A stretch of DNA of 64,000 nucleotides from Candidatus Poribacteria bacterium (GCA_028821605.1 JAPPFM010000054.1:1-64000), one strand, 5' to 3'. Shown: positions 24,432 to 34,150, numbered from the stretch's first letter. Program-made: numbers and translations. The notes: generated by a model not told the origin, from the sequence alone.

Positions 24432-25427
24432 ATGAAAAAAATAAAAAACGTCGGCTTATTTGTCAATACCACCAAAGAGAACGCAGCGGGTGTCGTCGAA
24501 GGTGTGTCTGTATGGCTGAAGGAACGGGGTATTACGCCACTTCTACCGGAGGAACAAGCTGTTGAATTAGAACTGCCCCAAACCGGTATCTCCAAAACCG
24601 CGATGGTAGAGCAGGCAGATGTGCTTCTCGTTCTTGGCGGAGATGGGACACTATTGAGCGCAGCCCATACGCCACAGATTGAAAATGTACCTATCTTGGC
24701 GATCAATATCGGGACGCTTGGGTTTCTGACGGATGCATCCCTTGACGAACTCTATCCGACGCTGAGCGCGCTTTTGACAGGTGCCTATCGTATAGAACAT
24801 CGAATGATGTTAGAGGTTGTGGTGAACGGTTTCCAAGCCCAAGCAGACCAAGATTTACAAAGTCCAGAAGATATAAGCCCAACCAACGGGCTGGGCTGGA
24901 CAGACGAAAAAAATCGTTCTCGCCAAACCAAACTGACCGAACCGCAAGGAACATTAAAAAAGTCGTTTCGGGCTTTTGCACTCAACGACGTTGTCATTCG
25001 GCACTATACACGTCTCATAGAATTAGACGCGTATGTTGATGGCGAACTCTTTATACCGTATAACGCCGATGGGTTAATCATCGCAACGCCGAGCGGTTCG
25101 ACCGGCTATTCGCTTTCGTGTGCTGGCACTATCATTTCTCCACAATTGGAGGCGATTCTGCTAACGCCGATTGCGCCACATAGTTTAACGGTGCGTCCAT
25201 TCATCGCTGATGGCAACGCGGAGATAACCGTCAAGATGCGCGCCGCATATCAGAATGTAGATGTTTTCGTAGACGGTCAACGTGAGACACACAGCCTCAC
25301 CGCCGGAGCGGTCATAAAAGTGGAGAGAGCAGAACGGACAATTCAACTGATACGGTCACAACACCATAGTTACTACAGAGCCTTGCGTGAAAAACTAATG
25401 TTAGGTGAAGGCATCAAACGCGCCTGA
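24432..25427 (+). CDS. nadK: NAD kinase carrying an in-frame repeat insertion
   Basis: A 331-residue ATP-NAD kinase. Conserved motifs are LVLGGDGTLLSA, the FALNDVVI segment, and TPSGSTGYSLSCAG. Between EVVVNGFQ and FRAFALNDVV there are about 45 extra residues. The DNA of this part (24875-24961) matches the intergenic repeat just before recN (25455-25541), both running from AAGCCCAACCAACGGGC to GAACCGCAAGGAAC and TTAAAAAA. The repeat therefore sits in frame inside a housekeeping gene, at a surface loop of the fold. NAD kinase makes NADP and is normally essential, so the product is presumably still active. The start is set by the tandem unit. Confidence 0.93.
   Translation: MKKIKNVGLFVNTTKENAAGVVEGVSVWLKERGITPLLPEEQAVELELPQTGISKTAMVEQADVLLVLGGDGTLLSAAHTPQIENVPILAINIGTLGFLTDASLDELYPTLSALLTGAYRIEHRMMLEVVVNGFQAQADQDLQSPEDISPTNGLGWTDEKNRSRQTKLTEPQGTLKKSFRAFALNDVVIRHYTRLIELDAYVDGELFIPYNADGLIIATPSGSTGYSLSCAGTIISPQLEAILLTPIAPHSLTVRPFIADGNAEITVKMRAAYQNVDVFVDGQRETHSLTAGAVIKVERAERTIQLIRSQHHSYYRALREKLMLGEGIKRA
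24875..24961. repeat. Dispersed repeat inserted in frame within nadK
   Basis: An 87-bp segment beginning AAGCCCAACCAACGGGC and ending CCGCAAGGAAC then ATTAAAAAA. It is the same length as, and clearly related to, 25455-25541 upstream of recN. The right-hand core recurs before the PhyH gene at 61861, at 61984-62012, and in shortened form at about 41690 and 52815. Confidence 0.85.
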
Positions 25428-25454
25428 TGGGATTCTCCATCAGCCAAAGTTTGT

Positions 25455-25541
25455 AAGCCCAACCAACGGGCGGGCTGGATATACGGATGAGATTATTTTT
25501 GCCACATACTTCCTGAACGAACCGCAAGGAACTTTAAAAAA
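25455..25541. repeat. Dispersed repeat ending at the recN start codon
   Basis: An 87-bp copy of the same family as the insertion in nadK. Its right end, GAACCGCAAGGAACTTTAAA, supplies the only Shine-Dalgarno-like AAGGAA in front of recN and ends directly at its ATG. It fills most of the 114-bp gap between nadK and recN. Confidence 0.85.
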
Positions 25542-27284
25542 ATGATTGAAACACTCTCTATCCGCAACATTGCCCTCATAGATGAACTTGAATTAGAACT
25601 CGCGCCGGGGTTGAATATTTTCACCGGTGAGACGGGTGCTGGCAAGTCAGTCATCCTCAAGTCTATTGGATTGGTGTTAGGTGAGAGAGCCTCTGCCGAC
25701 ATTGTGCGCGAAGGTGCCAATTTTGCAGAAGTAGAGGTGAGTGTCGCCCCTGACGATAAGCATCCGATTTGGCACACAGCACAGAATGAGACTGATGATC
25801 CCTTATTGGCAGACGCTTTAAGCGACGTATTGGATCCATCGGATGTCGTGATTCTCTCCAGACGAATTACGGCGAGCGGTAGGAGCCGCTGCCTTGTCAA
25901 CGGACGTTTAGTAAATTTAAAACAGTTGCAAGCACTCGGTACATTACTTGTTGATATCCATGGTCAACATGAACATCAATCGTTGTTCAGGACGCAGACA
26001 CATCTCAAGCTTTTAGACGATTTCGGTGGTAGCAGTGAGGCGCGTCAACACGTTGGAAAAGTATACACGCAGCTGCGAGCCTTGCAACAAGAAGCAGCCG
26101 CTCTCACAGAGACTTTGAAAGCATCGGAACGGGAAAAGGAACTCCTTGAGTTTGAGATTAAAGAACTCACCTCAGCAAATCTGGAGGAAGGTGAGGACGA
26201 AAGACTGGCGGATGAAGCTCGGATCCTCAAAAACGCAGAGGCGTTAAGTGGGTCGGCGGACAGGGCGTATAGACAACTTGATGACGATGGAGGGGCTGGT
26301 TTTGGAAGTCCCGTTGAACGCCTAAAAGCTGCCGCGAAAGAACTTACAAAGTTGTCGGAATTTGATGACAGCCTCTCTGAATTGCAGGATCGGTTGGAAT
26401 CATCGCTCTACGAATTGGAGGACATTGCGTTACAGGTCCGACACTATGCAGAGGCAATGGAGTCCAACCCGATGCGGTTGGAGGAAGTTACGGACCGGTT
26501 GGCATTGATTGGGAAGCTCAAACGGCGTTATGGCAATTCTATTCCAGAGATATTAGCCTACCACGCCGAAGCCGAGCAGAAATTGGAGACCCTACAACTC
26601 GGTTCAGAGAAGCAGGACGCGCTTCAAGAGGAAATTCACAAAACGATCCAAGAAGCGCAACATTTATCTACTGCACTCTCTGCGAAACGGCTTCACGTTG
26701 CGAAGCATCTTTCAGAACGGATTGAGAAAGAACTTCGGACACTCGGCATGGACAAGGCGGAGTTTCAGGCATCCGTCCGGCATATACCCGACGAACGCGG
26801 TCCATTTCAGATAGATGGTAAACGCTATGCGTTCCGTTCCGACGGAATGGACGATGTTGAGTTCTTGATTGCACCGAATGTCGGTTCTGAAGCTCGCCCG
26901 ATTGCCAGAATCGCGTCAGGCGGCGAAATTTCACGCATCATGCTCGCGTTAAAGACAGTGTTGGTTCAGGTTGATGAGATTCCGACACTACTTTTTGACG
27001 AAGTTGATAGTGGCATCGGTGGCAAGGTCGCGGATGTGGTCGGTAAAAAATTGAAAGAACTGTCAGCATTTGCGCAAGTTATCTGTATTACGCATCTCCC
27101 GCAGATCGCCCGTTTTGCGGATAGCCATTTCCGAGTCGATAAAGAGGTCGTCGGCGAACGCACGTTGATTACAGCAAAACCGCTGACCGCAGAAGAACAG
27201 GTTAACGAAATCGCCCGAATGCACGGCGGCAAAGAAACCGAAATAGGGCTTGCCCATGCCCGTGAGTTGTTGTCAGTGGAATAG
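25542..27284 (+). CDS. recN: DNA repair protein RecN
   Basis: A 580-residue SMC-like ATPase of normal RecN length. The N-terminal Walker A is GETGAGKSVIL (about residues 29-39), a QHEHQSL block follows, then a central coiled coil (about 165-370). The C-terminal signature motif ASGGEISRIMLAL, Walker B LLFDEVDSGIGG and the CITHLPQIA switch region are all present. RecN acts in double-strand break repair. It follows nadK, a common gene order (nadK-recN) in bacteria. Confidence 0.95.
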   Translation: MIETLSIRNIALIDELELELAPGLNIFTGETGAGKSVILKSIGLVLGERASADIVREGANFAEVEVSVAPDDKHPIWHTAQNETDDPLLADALSDVLDPSDVVILSRRITASGRSRCLVNGRLVNLKQLQALGTLLVDIHGQHEHQSLFRTQTHLKLLDDFGGSSEARQHVGKVYTQLRALQQEAAALTETLKASEREKELLEFEIKELTSANLEEGEDERLADEARILKNAEALSGSADRAYRQLDDDGGAGFGSPVERLKAAAKELTKLSEFDDSLSELQDRLESSLYELEDIALQVRHYAEAMESNPMRLEEVTDRLALIGKLKRRYGNSIPEILAYHAEAEQKLETLQLGSEKQDALQEEIHKTIQEAQHLSTALSAKRLHVAKHLSERIEKELRTLGMDKAEFQASVRHIPDERGPFQIDGKRYAFRSDGMDDVEFLIAPNVGSEARPIARIASGGEISRIMLALKTVLVQVDEIPTLLFDEVDSGIGGKVADVVGKKLKELSAFAQVICITHLPQIARFADSHFRVDKEVVGERTLITAKPLTAEEQVNEIARMHGGKETEIGLAHARELLSVE

Positions 27285-27404
27285 TTATCAGCGGAGGAGT
27301 CATCGGTTCTCGGTTTTCTGTTATCGGTTAAAGAATCTCTTGTCCCAGTCACGGACACCTCTTTGACTGATAACTGACAACTGACAACTGATAACTAAAA
27401 AGAA
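27285..27404. repeat. Heptamer-repeat hairpin element ending at a start codon
   Basis: The same plan as 22880-22980: a left arm (CGGTTTTCTGTTATCGGTTA), a variable centre with GTCACGGACACC, and a right arm of TGATAAC/TGACAAC heptamers that can pair with the left arm. It ends in GATAACTAAAAAGAA against the ATG at 27405. Its first bases overlap the end of recN. Confidence 0.78.
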
Positions 27405-30400
27405 ATGGATGAAAGGTTTACACAAGCCAGCGGGACGCACGTCTATACCGGGTGCGAATTGTTAGTTAAGGGTGCCTTGGAGAGTGGTGTCAGCCTTCTT
27501 ACAGGTTATCCCGGCTCCCCTATTGCTGAAGTCTTTGACATACTTCAACGCAATGCGGAGTTGTTAAAAACTAACGGCATTGTCGCTCAGATAGCCAATA
27601 ATGAGGCGTTGAGTATTGCGCGGCTCAACGGTTCGCAGATGGCGGATGTCCGGGCGATTGCGTTTATGAAGAGTGTCGGCTTCCACGTCGCATCTGATGC
27701 GCTGGCGATTAGTAATCTCGCAGGCACAACCGGTGGTGCTGTTGTGGTTGTCGGTGATGATACGTGGTCCCACAGCACGCAAGTCCCTGCCGATTCCCGA
27801 TTTCTCGCACGGCATGTCTATACGCCGCTTATTGAACCCAGTACATTTCAGGAACTCAAAGATTGGATTAACTGTGCCTTCCAGATTTCCGCTGCAGCCG
27901 ACCTCTATGTTTGCTATTTAACCACTGAAAATCAAGCGAGTGGCGGTGGAAACGTTGAACTTCAACCGAACATTTATCCTGACATTACCGGTTTGAATCA
28001 GGTTAACTTAGATACCCAACTCATCGATGCCGATAAACGGGTTGTCTTACCGCCACATACTGCTCAGATTGAGACGGAGACGTTGCAAGAACGGTTTCCC
28101 ACTGCTCTTGAGAGGGCAAGAGATCTAGGTCTCAACGAAATTCAGTTTGTAGACGGAACTTCAAGCAAAAAGCGTCATGCCCTCGGATTTGTCAGTGCAG
28201 GCTTAGCACACAGTTGTCTCCTCCACGCCCTCGGAGAATTAAACCTATACGGCGACATCCCTATTCTCAAACTCGGTATGACCCATCCGATTGATGCGAA
28301 TATGATCAAAGAGTTCGCTGAAAAGGTTGACGAAATATACGTCGTTGAGGAGAAACGTCCGCTCTTAGAAAACGAAATTAAAGCACTCCTCACCCATGCG
28401 TATCAGAATGGAGACCTTGAGCGGTATGTAAACATCTGGGGAAAACAATTTCCCGACGATCTTGCAGGAATCCCGACAGTCTCCGGTTTAGATGCCTCCA
28501 TTCTCATTCAGAAACTCATCCCTCTTATCAAACACCGCTTTAGCGCAAATGGTACACCTGTTGATTTGGAACACTTCGCACGTGAAGAGGCACTCCAAAG
28601 GCGGGTGTCTGAACAGCAAATTGACATTCCGCGACGCACACCTACCTTCTGCCCTGGCTGTCCACACCGTGATTCTTCGAGCGTCTTTCTTGAAATCACG
28701 GAACAATTTATGGATGCCGACTATATGAAGAAGCATCACGATTTAGATCCGGTGGATCTCGTCTTTCATGGGGATATCGGGTGCTATTCAATGCTCAAAT
28801 ATGAGCCGTTTCCTCGTTTGATGCATAACCTCTCCGCGATGGCTTTAGGGGGTGGGTCAGGTGCTGGCATCGATCCGTTTATCGAAAATAAACAGATTGT
28901 CTTCATGGGGGATTCAACCTTTTTTCACGGTGGAATGGCAGCGATTTCGGATTCAATCAAAAACAATCAAGACATCGCCTACATCATTTTAGACAACCAA
29001 ACGACAGCAATGACAGGACACCAACCGACACCTGCTGGTGACCTTGATCTCCTCGGCAATCCGACGTTTGCACAGGATATCGAGGAAGTTGCCCAAGGAC
29101 TCGTTGGCGATTCTGAAATAGACATTGTGCGCACCAACCCCGAAGACCGGGTCAACTACAAAAAATATCTGGAGAAAACGATTCTCAAACCGGGGGTCAA
29201 AATTGTCATTGCCGATAAAGAGTGCGCTATTACCTATCATCGCCGTATCCGTCGCGAACAGCGAAAAACGATCGCCAAAGACGGTTTCCTTAAATATGAA
29301 AAGCATATCAACATAACCCCTGAAGTCTGCGAATTTTGTCGAGAATGCACCACTGTGACGGGATGTCCCGGTTTAAAAATTGTTGATACCGATTACGGTG
29401 AGAAGGTCGCCATTGATCAATCAAATTGTGTCTCCGATGGTGCCTGTGCAAGGATTAAATACGCATGTCCTGCTTTTGAAGAGGTTATCGTAACGCGTAA
29501 GCGTCCGCCTCAAGAGCAAGCGATCGCATCCGGTAATCGGAAACTCTTGAGTGATGAACCTTTACCGCCGCCACCACCACTGACGTTTGAGCGGGACTGG
29601 AACATGTACGCTGCAGGAGTCGGGGGTATGGGTATTGGGACGATTTCAAAAGTTCTCGTCGTTGCGGGGTATCTTCAAGGTTACAATGTGACGTTCTGTG
29701 ACAGGAAAGGGTTGGCGATTCGCAACGGTGGTGTCTATACACACATCACTTATGCCCAACCCGATGTTCACGCTTCCCCGATGATTCCGTATGGCAAGGC
29801 GGATCTTCTGTTAGGGCTTGATATTTTAGAGGCGGTCCGCGGTATCACAGCACAATCGCTTTTCCGGGTCGCATCACCCGATCGAACCGCTGCTATGGTG
29901 AATACCGCGAAAACTGAAACGATATCCACCCTTATCGGTAAGGACGATTTTGACCCCGACACACTTGAAGAAGCACTTCAGACCCATACCAACGCCGACG
30001 CATATTTCGGCGTTGATTTGTTTGCGATCTCTGAGGAATTGTTCGGCAATAAGTTGTATGCAAACATGATGCTCCTCGGGACTGCCTTCCAGCGACAGCT
30101 GATACCTATTGAATTGGAACCACTCCAATTGGCACTCAAACAGATGGTGCCGCACGCTGATTTGGATACCAACATGAAGGCGTTCACCATCGGTCGCCGT
30201 CTTGCCCTTGAACTGCCTGAGTCCACCGTAGGGGCTGGGTTACCCAGCTCCTACAAAGAAATGCTCAAGTCAAAACGACAAATTTTGGAACGAAAACGCG
30301 GTGGAAAGCGTTTATCACAGAAGTATGTGACACTCGTTGAGGAAATTGTGGAGACATTGGTCATTAATGCCGATGACATCCATCGGCTGTTAGCCCTCTA

Positions 30401-30974
30401 TATATACGATCTTATTCAGTTCGAGGATATGAATTATGCGCACCGATATGTTGAAAAGATAAAACAGGTTAATGCCCGTGATTCAGAAACCTACAACTAT
30501 CGCGCTACAAAAGCCGCGATTCGGTATCTTCATAAGGTGATGCTGATTAAAGACGAAGTTTACGTCGCGCATCTGCTAACGAGTGAAGAAAAATTGGCGC
30601 GCGACAAGGAATTATACAAAGTTGATACGAAAAACGGCGACAAGGTTAAATATGTCCATCTCAATCGACCCCATTTCACTGTCATGGGACTTGATTTTGA
30701 AACAGATATTGACGCACGTAACTGGCAATTAAACTTAATGAAACGGATGAAGTTTCTGAGACATTGGCTCTCAAAGTGGCACGCCAAGGAGAAAGCGTTC
30801 CGAGAGTGGTATATTACCCGCGTGATTGACACCTTCGCACCAACCCATGCTGAAGCGTATGAAAAACATCTCCAAGCATTAGAATGTGCGGAAGAAGTCC
30901 GCGGCTATCGGGAAATTCGCTATCCGAAAATGGAAGCCGCAAAGCGAACAGTTGAAGAACTACTTGGGAGATAG
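27405..30974 (+). CDS. Fused indolepyruvate:ferredoxin oxidoreductase
   Basis: A 1189-residue fusion of the alpha and gamma parts of the enzyme. Residues 1-400 are the pyrimidine-type thiamine domain (TGYPGSPIAEVFD). Residues about 420-620 are the thiamine pyrophosphate-binding domain (FCPGCPHR, GDIGCYSM, GGGSGAGID). Cysteines for Fe-S centres follow at about 640-690 (CEFCRECTT...CPGL, CVSDGACARI). The C-terminal part is the gamma domain (AAGVGGMGIGT). It oxidises arylpyruvates or related 2-oxoacids to acyl-CoA with ferredoxin. A 27-bp palindrome at 30228-30254 adds nine codons (VGAGLPSSY) in frame within the gamma domain. The substrate is not certain from sequence. Confidence 0.92.
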   Translation: MDERFTQASGTHVYTGCELLVKGALESGVSLLTGYPGSPIAEVFDILQRNAELLKTNGIVAQIANNEALSIARLNGSQMADVRAIAFMKSVGFHVASDALAISNLAGTTGGAVVVVGDDTWSHSTQVPADSRFLARHVYTPLIEPSTFQELKDWINCAFQISAAADLYVCYLTTENQASGGGNVELQPNIYPDITGLNQVNLDTQLIDADKRVVLPPHTAQIETETLQERFPTALERARDLGLNEIQFVDGTSSKKRHALGFVSAGLAHSCLLHALGELNLYGDIPILKLGMTHPIDANMIKEFAEKVDEIYVVEEKRPLLENEIKALLTHAYQNGDLERYVNIWGKQFPDDLAGIPTVSGLDASILIQKLIPLIKHRFSANGTPVDLEHFAREEALQRRVSEQQIDIPRRTPTFCPGCPHRDSSSVFLEITEQFMDADYMKKHHDLDPVDLVFHGDIGCYSMLKYEPFPRLMHNLSAMALGGGSGAGIDPFIENKQIVFMGDSTFFHGGMAAISDSIKNNQDIAYIILDNQTTAMTGHQPTPAGDLDLLGNPTFAQDIEEVAQGLVGDSEIDIVRTNPEDRVNYKKYLEKTILKPGVKIVIADKECAITYHRRIRREQRKTIAKDGFLKYEKHINITPEVCEFCRECTTVTGCPGLKIVDTDYGEKVAIDQSNCVSDGACARIKYACPAFEEVIVTRKRPPQEQAIASGNRKLLSDEPLPPPPPLTFERDWNMYAAGVGGMGIGTISKVLVVAGYLQGYNVTFCDRKGLAIRNGGVYTHITYAQPDVHASPMIPYGKADLLLGLDILEAVRGITAQSLFRVASPDRTAAMVNTAKTETISTLIGKDDFDPDTLEEALQTHTNADAYFGVDLFAISEELFGNKLYANMMLLGTAFQRQLIPIELEPLQLALKQMVPHADLDTNMKAFTIGRRLALELPESTVGAGLPSSYKEMLKSKRQILERKRGGKRLSQKYVTLVEEIVETLVINADDIHRLLALYIYDLIQFEDMNYAHRYVEKIKQVNARDSETYNYRATKAAIRYLHKVMLIKDEVYVAHLLTSEEKLARDKELYKVDTKNGDKVKYVHLNRPHFTVMGLDFETDIDARNWQLNLMKRMKFLRHWLSKWHAKEKAFREWYITRVIDTFAPTHAEAYEKHLQALECAEEVRGYREIRYPKMEAAKRTVEELLGR
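30228..30254. repeat. 27-bp palindrome inserted in frame in the oxidoreductase gene
   Basis: A palindrome reading GTAGGGGCTGGGTT and then ACCCAGCTCCTAC. It has the same length and form as 51590-51616 (GTAGGGGTTGGGTT then ACCCAACCCCTAC), which is intergenic. Being 27 bp, it adds exactly nine codons to the host gene. Confidence 0.88.
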
Positions 30975-31076
30975 CCGTCGGCTATCGGAAACTGTCAGTA
31001 TGTAACACGCAAAACGCGCATACCTTCATACAAGAGTCTCTGGCTGACAGCCATTACGTCAAAAGCCATTAAAACA

Positions 31077-31931
31077 ATGCACACGCGACATTTATTGACA
31101 GGACATACCCGTGTTGTCGGTGTTATTGGTGACCCTGTAGAACACAGCCGTTCACCTCAGATGCACAACGCCGCCTTTGCTAAGGCAGGGCTTGATTATG
31201 TATACGTCCCTTTCCATGTTCGTCCCGATGATTTGGCGCAGGCGATCGCCGGATTTAAAGCAATTAGTGTCGTTGGAATTAACGTAACACTTCCGCATAA
31301 ACAGGCAGTCATTCCGTCCCTTACATCGATCTCGCGGGAAGCGGAACTTATCGGTGCTGTGAACACGCTGACCTTTACCAATGAAGGTATACACGGCGAC
31401 AATACAGATGCTCCGGGAGTCTTAAGGGCATTGGAAGAAAGTGGAGACATGTCTGTGCCGGTAGGCGGAGATGTTGTCGTCTTAGGCGCGGGTGGTGCTG
31501 CAAGGGCCGTTGTTGTTGCATTGGCACTTGCCGGTGTGGCATCAATCACAATCGCCAATCGTACGGTGGAGAAAGCCGTTTCCTTAGCGGAAGAGATGTG
31601 TCAAAAGACAGGTGTTTCCATGCAGGGAATGGGACTTACAGATACTCGATTGCCTGTTGCTGTCGGTCAAAGTGTGCTTCTCATTAATACGGCGACGGCA
31701 AGTATGGATACAAACGTTCCGCTGCTGGTTTCTGCCGATTGGCTTCAACCGAATACTATCGTTTACGACATTGTGTATACGCCTCCGGTGACACCCTTGA
31801 TGCAAGCCGCTGCCGAACGCGGATGTCAAACCCTTGGCGGTATCGGGATGTTAGTGTATCAAGGGGCGATCGCTTTTGAAAAATGGACGGGTGTCACGCC
31901 GTGTACAGAGACAATGCGTCAGGCCCTATAA
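31077..31931 (+). CDS. aroE: Shikimate dehydrogenase
   Basis: A 284-residue enzyme with the AroE pattern: GVIGDPVEHSRSPQMHNAAF for shikimate binding, NVTLPHKQ with the catalytic lysine, GDNTDAPG with the conserved Asp, and the NADP-binding VVLGAGGAARAVV. It reduces 3-dehydroshikimate to shikimate in aromatic amino acid synthesis. The 100-bp gap before it contains CTGTCAG and CTGACAG arms in inverted order and ends at the start codon, another case of a repeat-like segment abutting a gene. Confidence 0.95.
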   Translation: MHTRHLLTGHTRVVGVIGDPVEHSRSPQMHNAAFAKAGLDYVYVPFHVRPDDLAQAIAGFKAISVVGINVTLPHKQAVIPSLTSISREAELIGAVNTLTFTNEGIHGDNTDAPGVLRALEESGDMSVPVGGDVVVLGAGGAARAVVVALALAGVASITIANRTVEKAVSLAEEMCQKTGVSMQGMGLTDTRLPVAVGQSVLLINTATASMDTNVPLLVSADWLQPNTIVYDIVYTPPVTPLMQAAAERGCQTLGGIGMLVYQGAIAFEKWTGVTPCTETMRQAL

Positions 31932-32189
31932 ACATATAGAAGAAATGCCCAAGCAAATAAACCCTACGGGACTAAAAAGGTTTTAGGCTACACAAAGTAT
32001 GTGCCTAAAATTCGGTGCAGTTTCAAACTGTGTTTATCGGGCCTGGGGACCGAGGCTGTCATTTTCTTCTAAAATTGATATCTATGATACGGTTACAAAC
32101 CGCACTTACCTCGTAGGATCAATTCTGATAACTGACAACTGATAACTGATAACCCTCAAAAAAACACGAAAGGGGTCAATAACAATATA
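31932..32189. other. Intergenic region with hairpins and a heptamer repeat
   Basis: TTTTAGGC (31981-31988) and GCCTAAAA (32003-32010) form an 8-bp stem that may terminate aroE transcription, although no T-run follows. CAGTT-TCA-AACTG follows. TGATAAC/TGACAAC heptamers occupy 32128-32155, just before the zapA region. No riboswitch or RNA gene is recognisable. Confidence 0.55.
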
Positions 32190-32537
32190 ATGGAACAAGA
32201 ACAACAAGAACAGCAGGAACACGAAGGTAAGCCGATTCGCTTTGTTATACTCGGAACGCCTTATACCATTAAACCGACTGAGGAATTAACATCCGAAGCC
32301 ATCGGTGAACTCGTTGACTATGTCAAAGCGTTGGTCGAATCCTATCTCAGAAAAGGTTTTGACGAACAGCGAGTTCCGTTACTTGTCGCTTTCCACATCG
32401 CTGACGAGAAGCGCCGTCTTCAAGAAAAGTATGAATTGCCGTTATACCGAATAGTGGAGAGGCTACAGTTTGCGATTGAAGAGGACACGGAGTCGGGACC
32501 TCCACCTCTTACTGCGGAGAGGCAGACTTCCGATTGA
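32190..32537 (+). CDS. zapA: Cell division protein ZapA family
   Basis: A 115-residue protein with the ZapA pattern: an N-terminal strand region IRFVILGTPYTIKPTEE, then a long helix with LVDYVKALVESYLRKG and a heptad-like C-terminal coiled coil. ZapA binds FtsZ and stabilises the Z ring. The first 13 residues are Gln/Glu rich (MEQEQQEQQEH), which is unusual. The ribosome-binding site AAAGGGG lies about 14 nt before ATG, somewhat far. It converges on the M48 peptidase gene. Confidence 0.8.
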   Translation: MEQEQQEQQEHEGKPIRFVILGTPYTIKPTEELTSEAIGELVDYVKALVESYLRKGFDEQRVPLLVAFHIADEKRRLQEKYELPLYRIVERLQFAIEEDTESGPPPLTAERQTSD

Positions 32538-32593
32538 CGTGTTTACCGGAGTACCAATTTTCCAATCATCTCGTTCCACGTTATTGAAGGACC

Positions 32594-33943
32594 CTAACGA
32601 AGCAGCAAGACGAGAATACCGAATATTGGAAGCAGTGCGATTAAGATTTTAACTTCAAGCAGATAATTTTTATAGCGTTGAATTGCCAAGTTTTGCTCTA
32701 TCCATTGGTTGATGAAATCAATTCGCCGATGAATAGACGGATGTGTGTTGAATATTTCAAAAAACCGTCGAATTGATTTTGGCACTGAATTCAGCACAGC
32801 GAGTTTCATCAAGGCGTTTTTGAAGGCTTCCGGCTTCTTCGTGAGCGAAGCCGCATATAAATCTGCCTGATGTTCGCAACGTCTTGACAAATACCGGAAG
32901 ATGAACACGAAATAGACAATTAGAAAAACTAACGAACATAACGTGGGCAGGATTTGTGATTCTCCGAAGTGCAGGACTAATGGCTCCTCAACAAGGACAT
33001 AGAAAAACCAGTAACTCAAAAGATAAAAAAGCGCAAAGAGCATATATGTCGGAATATGTCTGTAGCGGATGTGTCCGAGTTCATGAGCGACGACGGTTTC
33101 GATCTCTTCATCTGTGAAGTATTCGAGAAGTGTATCCGTCAGGAAAATTCGACGGTTCCACGGAAAGGTTCCCGCAACTGCAGCGTTTGCTATCGACAGG
33201 GAACCTGTCTGCCACACTACAATATCTCGGTATTTCAAACCACTCTGTTTCGTTAACAAATCCAATTTTTCCTTCAATACTGAACCCGCCGCCAACGGTT
33301 TTGTTTTCCATAGAAACTGCATGAGTAATGGGGCAAGAACATAAGCGGATGCGATCACGGGCAGAATCAACCCGATCAAAACATAAGGGTGTTTGACAAT
33401 GAACACTTTCGCTGAATACGGGAGCCAATAAATAGCATCCATCGTCATGAGATAAATAAACATCGGCAACAGCGGGAAAAGCAGGAACTTGAATTGAAGC
33501 GTGGCGATTTCCCGATAGTGTCCTTGTTGGTATTGGTTCACCTGATAAAACGCGAGCCGAATACAGATAAGCCCGATCAGGAGAGGGAGCAAAGCGAGTA
33601 TTTGACGTAGATTTTCCATCGGGAAAAATGCGAAGTGTTTATTAATCAGGGCAGGCAAATTCAACAGATACAGATTACACAGATACGCTACTAAGCTAAT
33701 ACACTCGAAAACAACCATGAAACGTCGCAAAGAATAAAGTTTCGGTAGGTTTTCCTCTTTGTTTGCAGAAAAGGTTCGCGCAACGTACGATGTCACAAAG
33801 CATGTGATGAGCACAGGGAGACCTGTCAATACAATTGTCCAGAGAACCACCTGCATGTCGCTGATGTTTGTGCTTTCTTGCGGCGGTTCAAAGTAGAAAA
33901 GAAAGAGCAGTCCTGCGATTAAGATAATGCTTATCTGTCCCAT
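32594..33943 (-). CDS. M48-family integral membrane metalloprotease (Ste24/HtpX-like)
   Basis: A 449-residue multi-pass membrane protein with the zinc motif VVAHELGHIRYRH near residues 285-300 and the downstream glutamate-region CEHQADLYAASL. Membrane helices flank these on both sides (for example about 1-20, 30-50, 70-90, 180-200, 305-325 and 335-355). M48 proteases act in membrane protein quality control or CAAX-type processing; which one is not evident. It is divergent from the OmpA-like lipoprotein gene. Confidence 0.9.
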   Translation of the reverse strand: MGQISIILIAGLLFLFYFEPPQESTNISDMQVVLWTIVLTGLPVLITCFVTSYVARTFSANKEENLPKLYSLRRFMVVFECISLVAYLCNLYLLNLPALINKHFAFFPMENLRQILALLPLLIGLICIRLAFYQVNQYQQGHYREIATLQFKFLLFPLLPMFIYLMTMDAIYWLPYSAKVFIVKHPYVLIGLILPVIASAYVLAPLLMQFLWKTKPLAAGSVLKEKLDLLTKQSGLKYRDIVVWQTGSLSIANAAVAGTFPWNRRIFLTDTLLEYFTDEEIETVVAHELGHIRYRHIPTYMLFALFYLLSYWFFYVLVEEPLVLHFGESQILPTLCSLVFLIVYFVFIFRYLSRRCEHQADLYAASLTKKPEAFKNALMKLAVLNSVPKSIRRFFEIFNTHPSIHRRIDFINQWIEQNLAIQRYKNYLLEVKILIALLPIFGILVLLLR

Positions 33944-34114
33944 ACTGTCAATATCCTTGATTCATCGTCAGTGATTTCAGCGTGCTTATGTGATCCGCCT
34001 ATCAATGTCGGTTTCTGAGAAGCGTGCGTACTGAATTTTACCATATCTCACGGTGGAAATCAAGAGTGTTTTGGAATCTAATCTTGTTGTTCTGGACGGA
34101 TGTGAAAAAAACTT

Positions 34115-34144
34115 TTGACTTTTTTGGGAGAAAAGTGATATAAT
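34115..34144 (+). promoter_or_regulatory. Sigma-70-type promoter of the OmpA-like lipoprotein gene
   Basis: TTGACT at 34115-34120 and TATAAT at 34139-34144 with an 18-bp spacer. The transcript would begin near 34151 and carry a leader of about 259 nt before the ATG at 34410. The part of the 466-bp gap before this (33944-34114) holds no other feature I recognise. Confidence 0.75.
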
Positions 34145-34150
34145 TGATAG

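Noticed and set aside
31981-32090. Possible riboswitch downstream of aroE
   Set aside because: Only simple hairpins are visible; I could not match any conserved riboswitch core, and the next gene, zapA, is not a usual riboswitch target.
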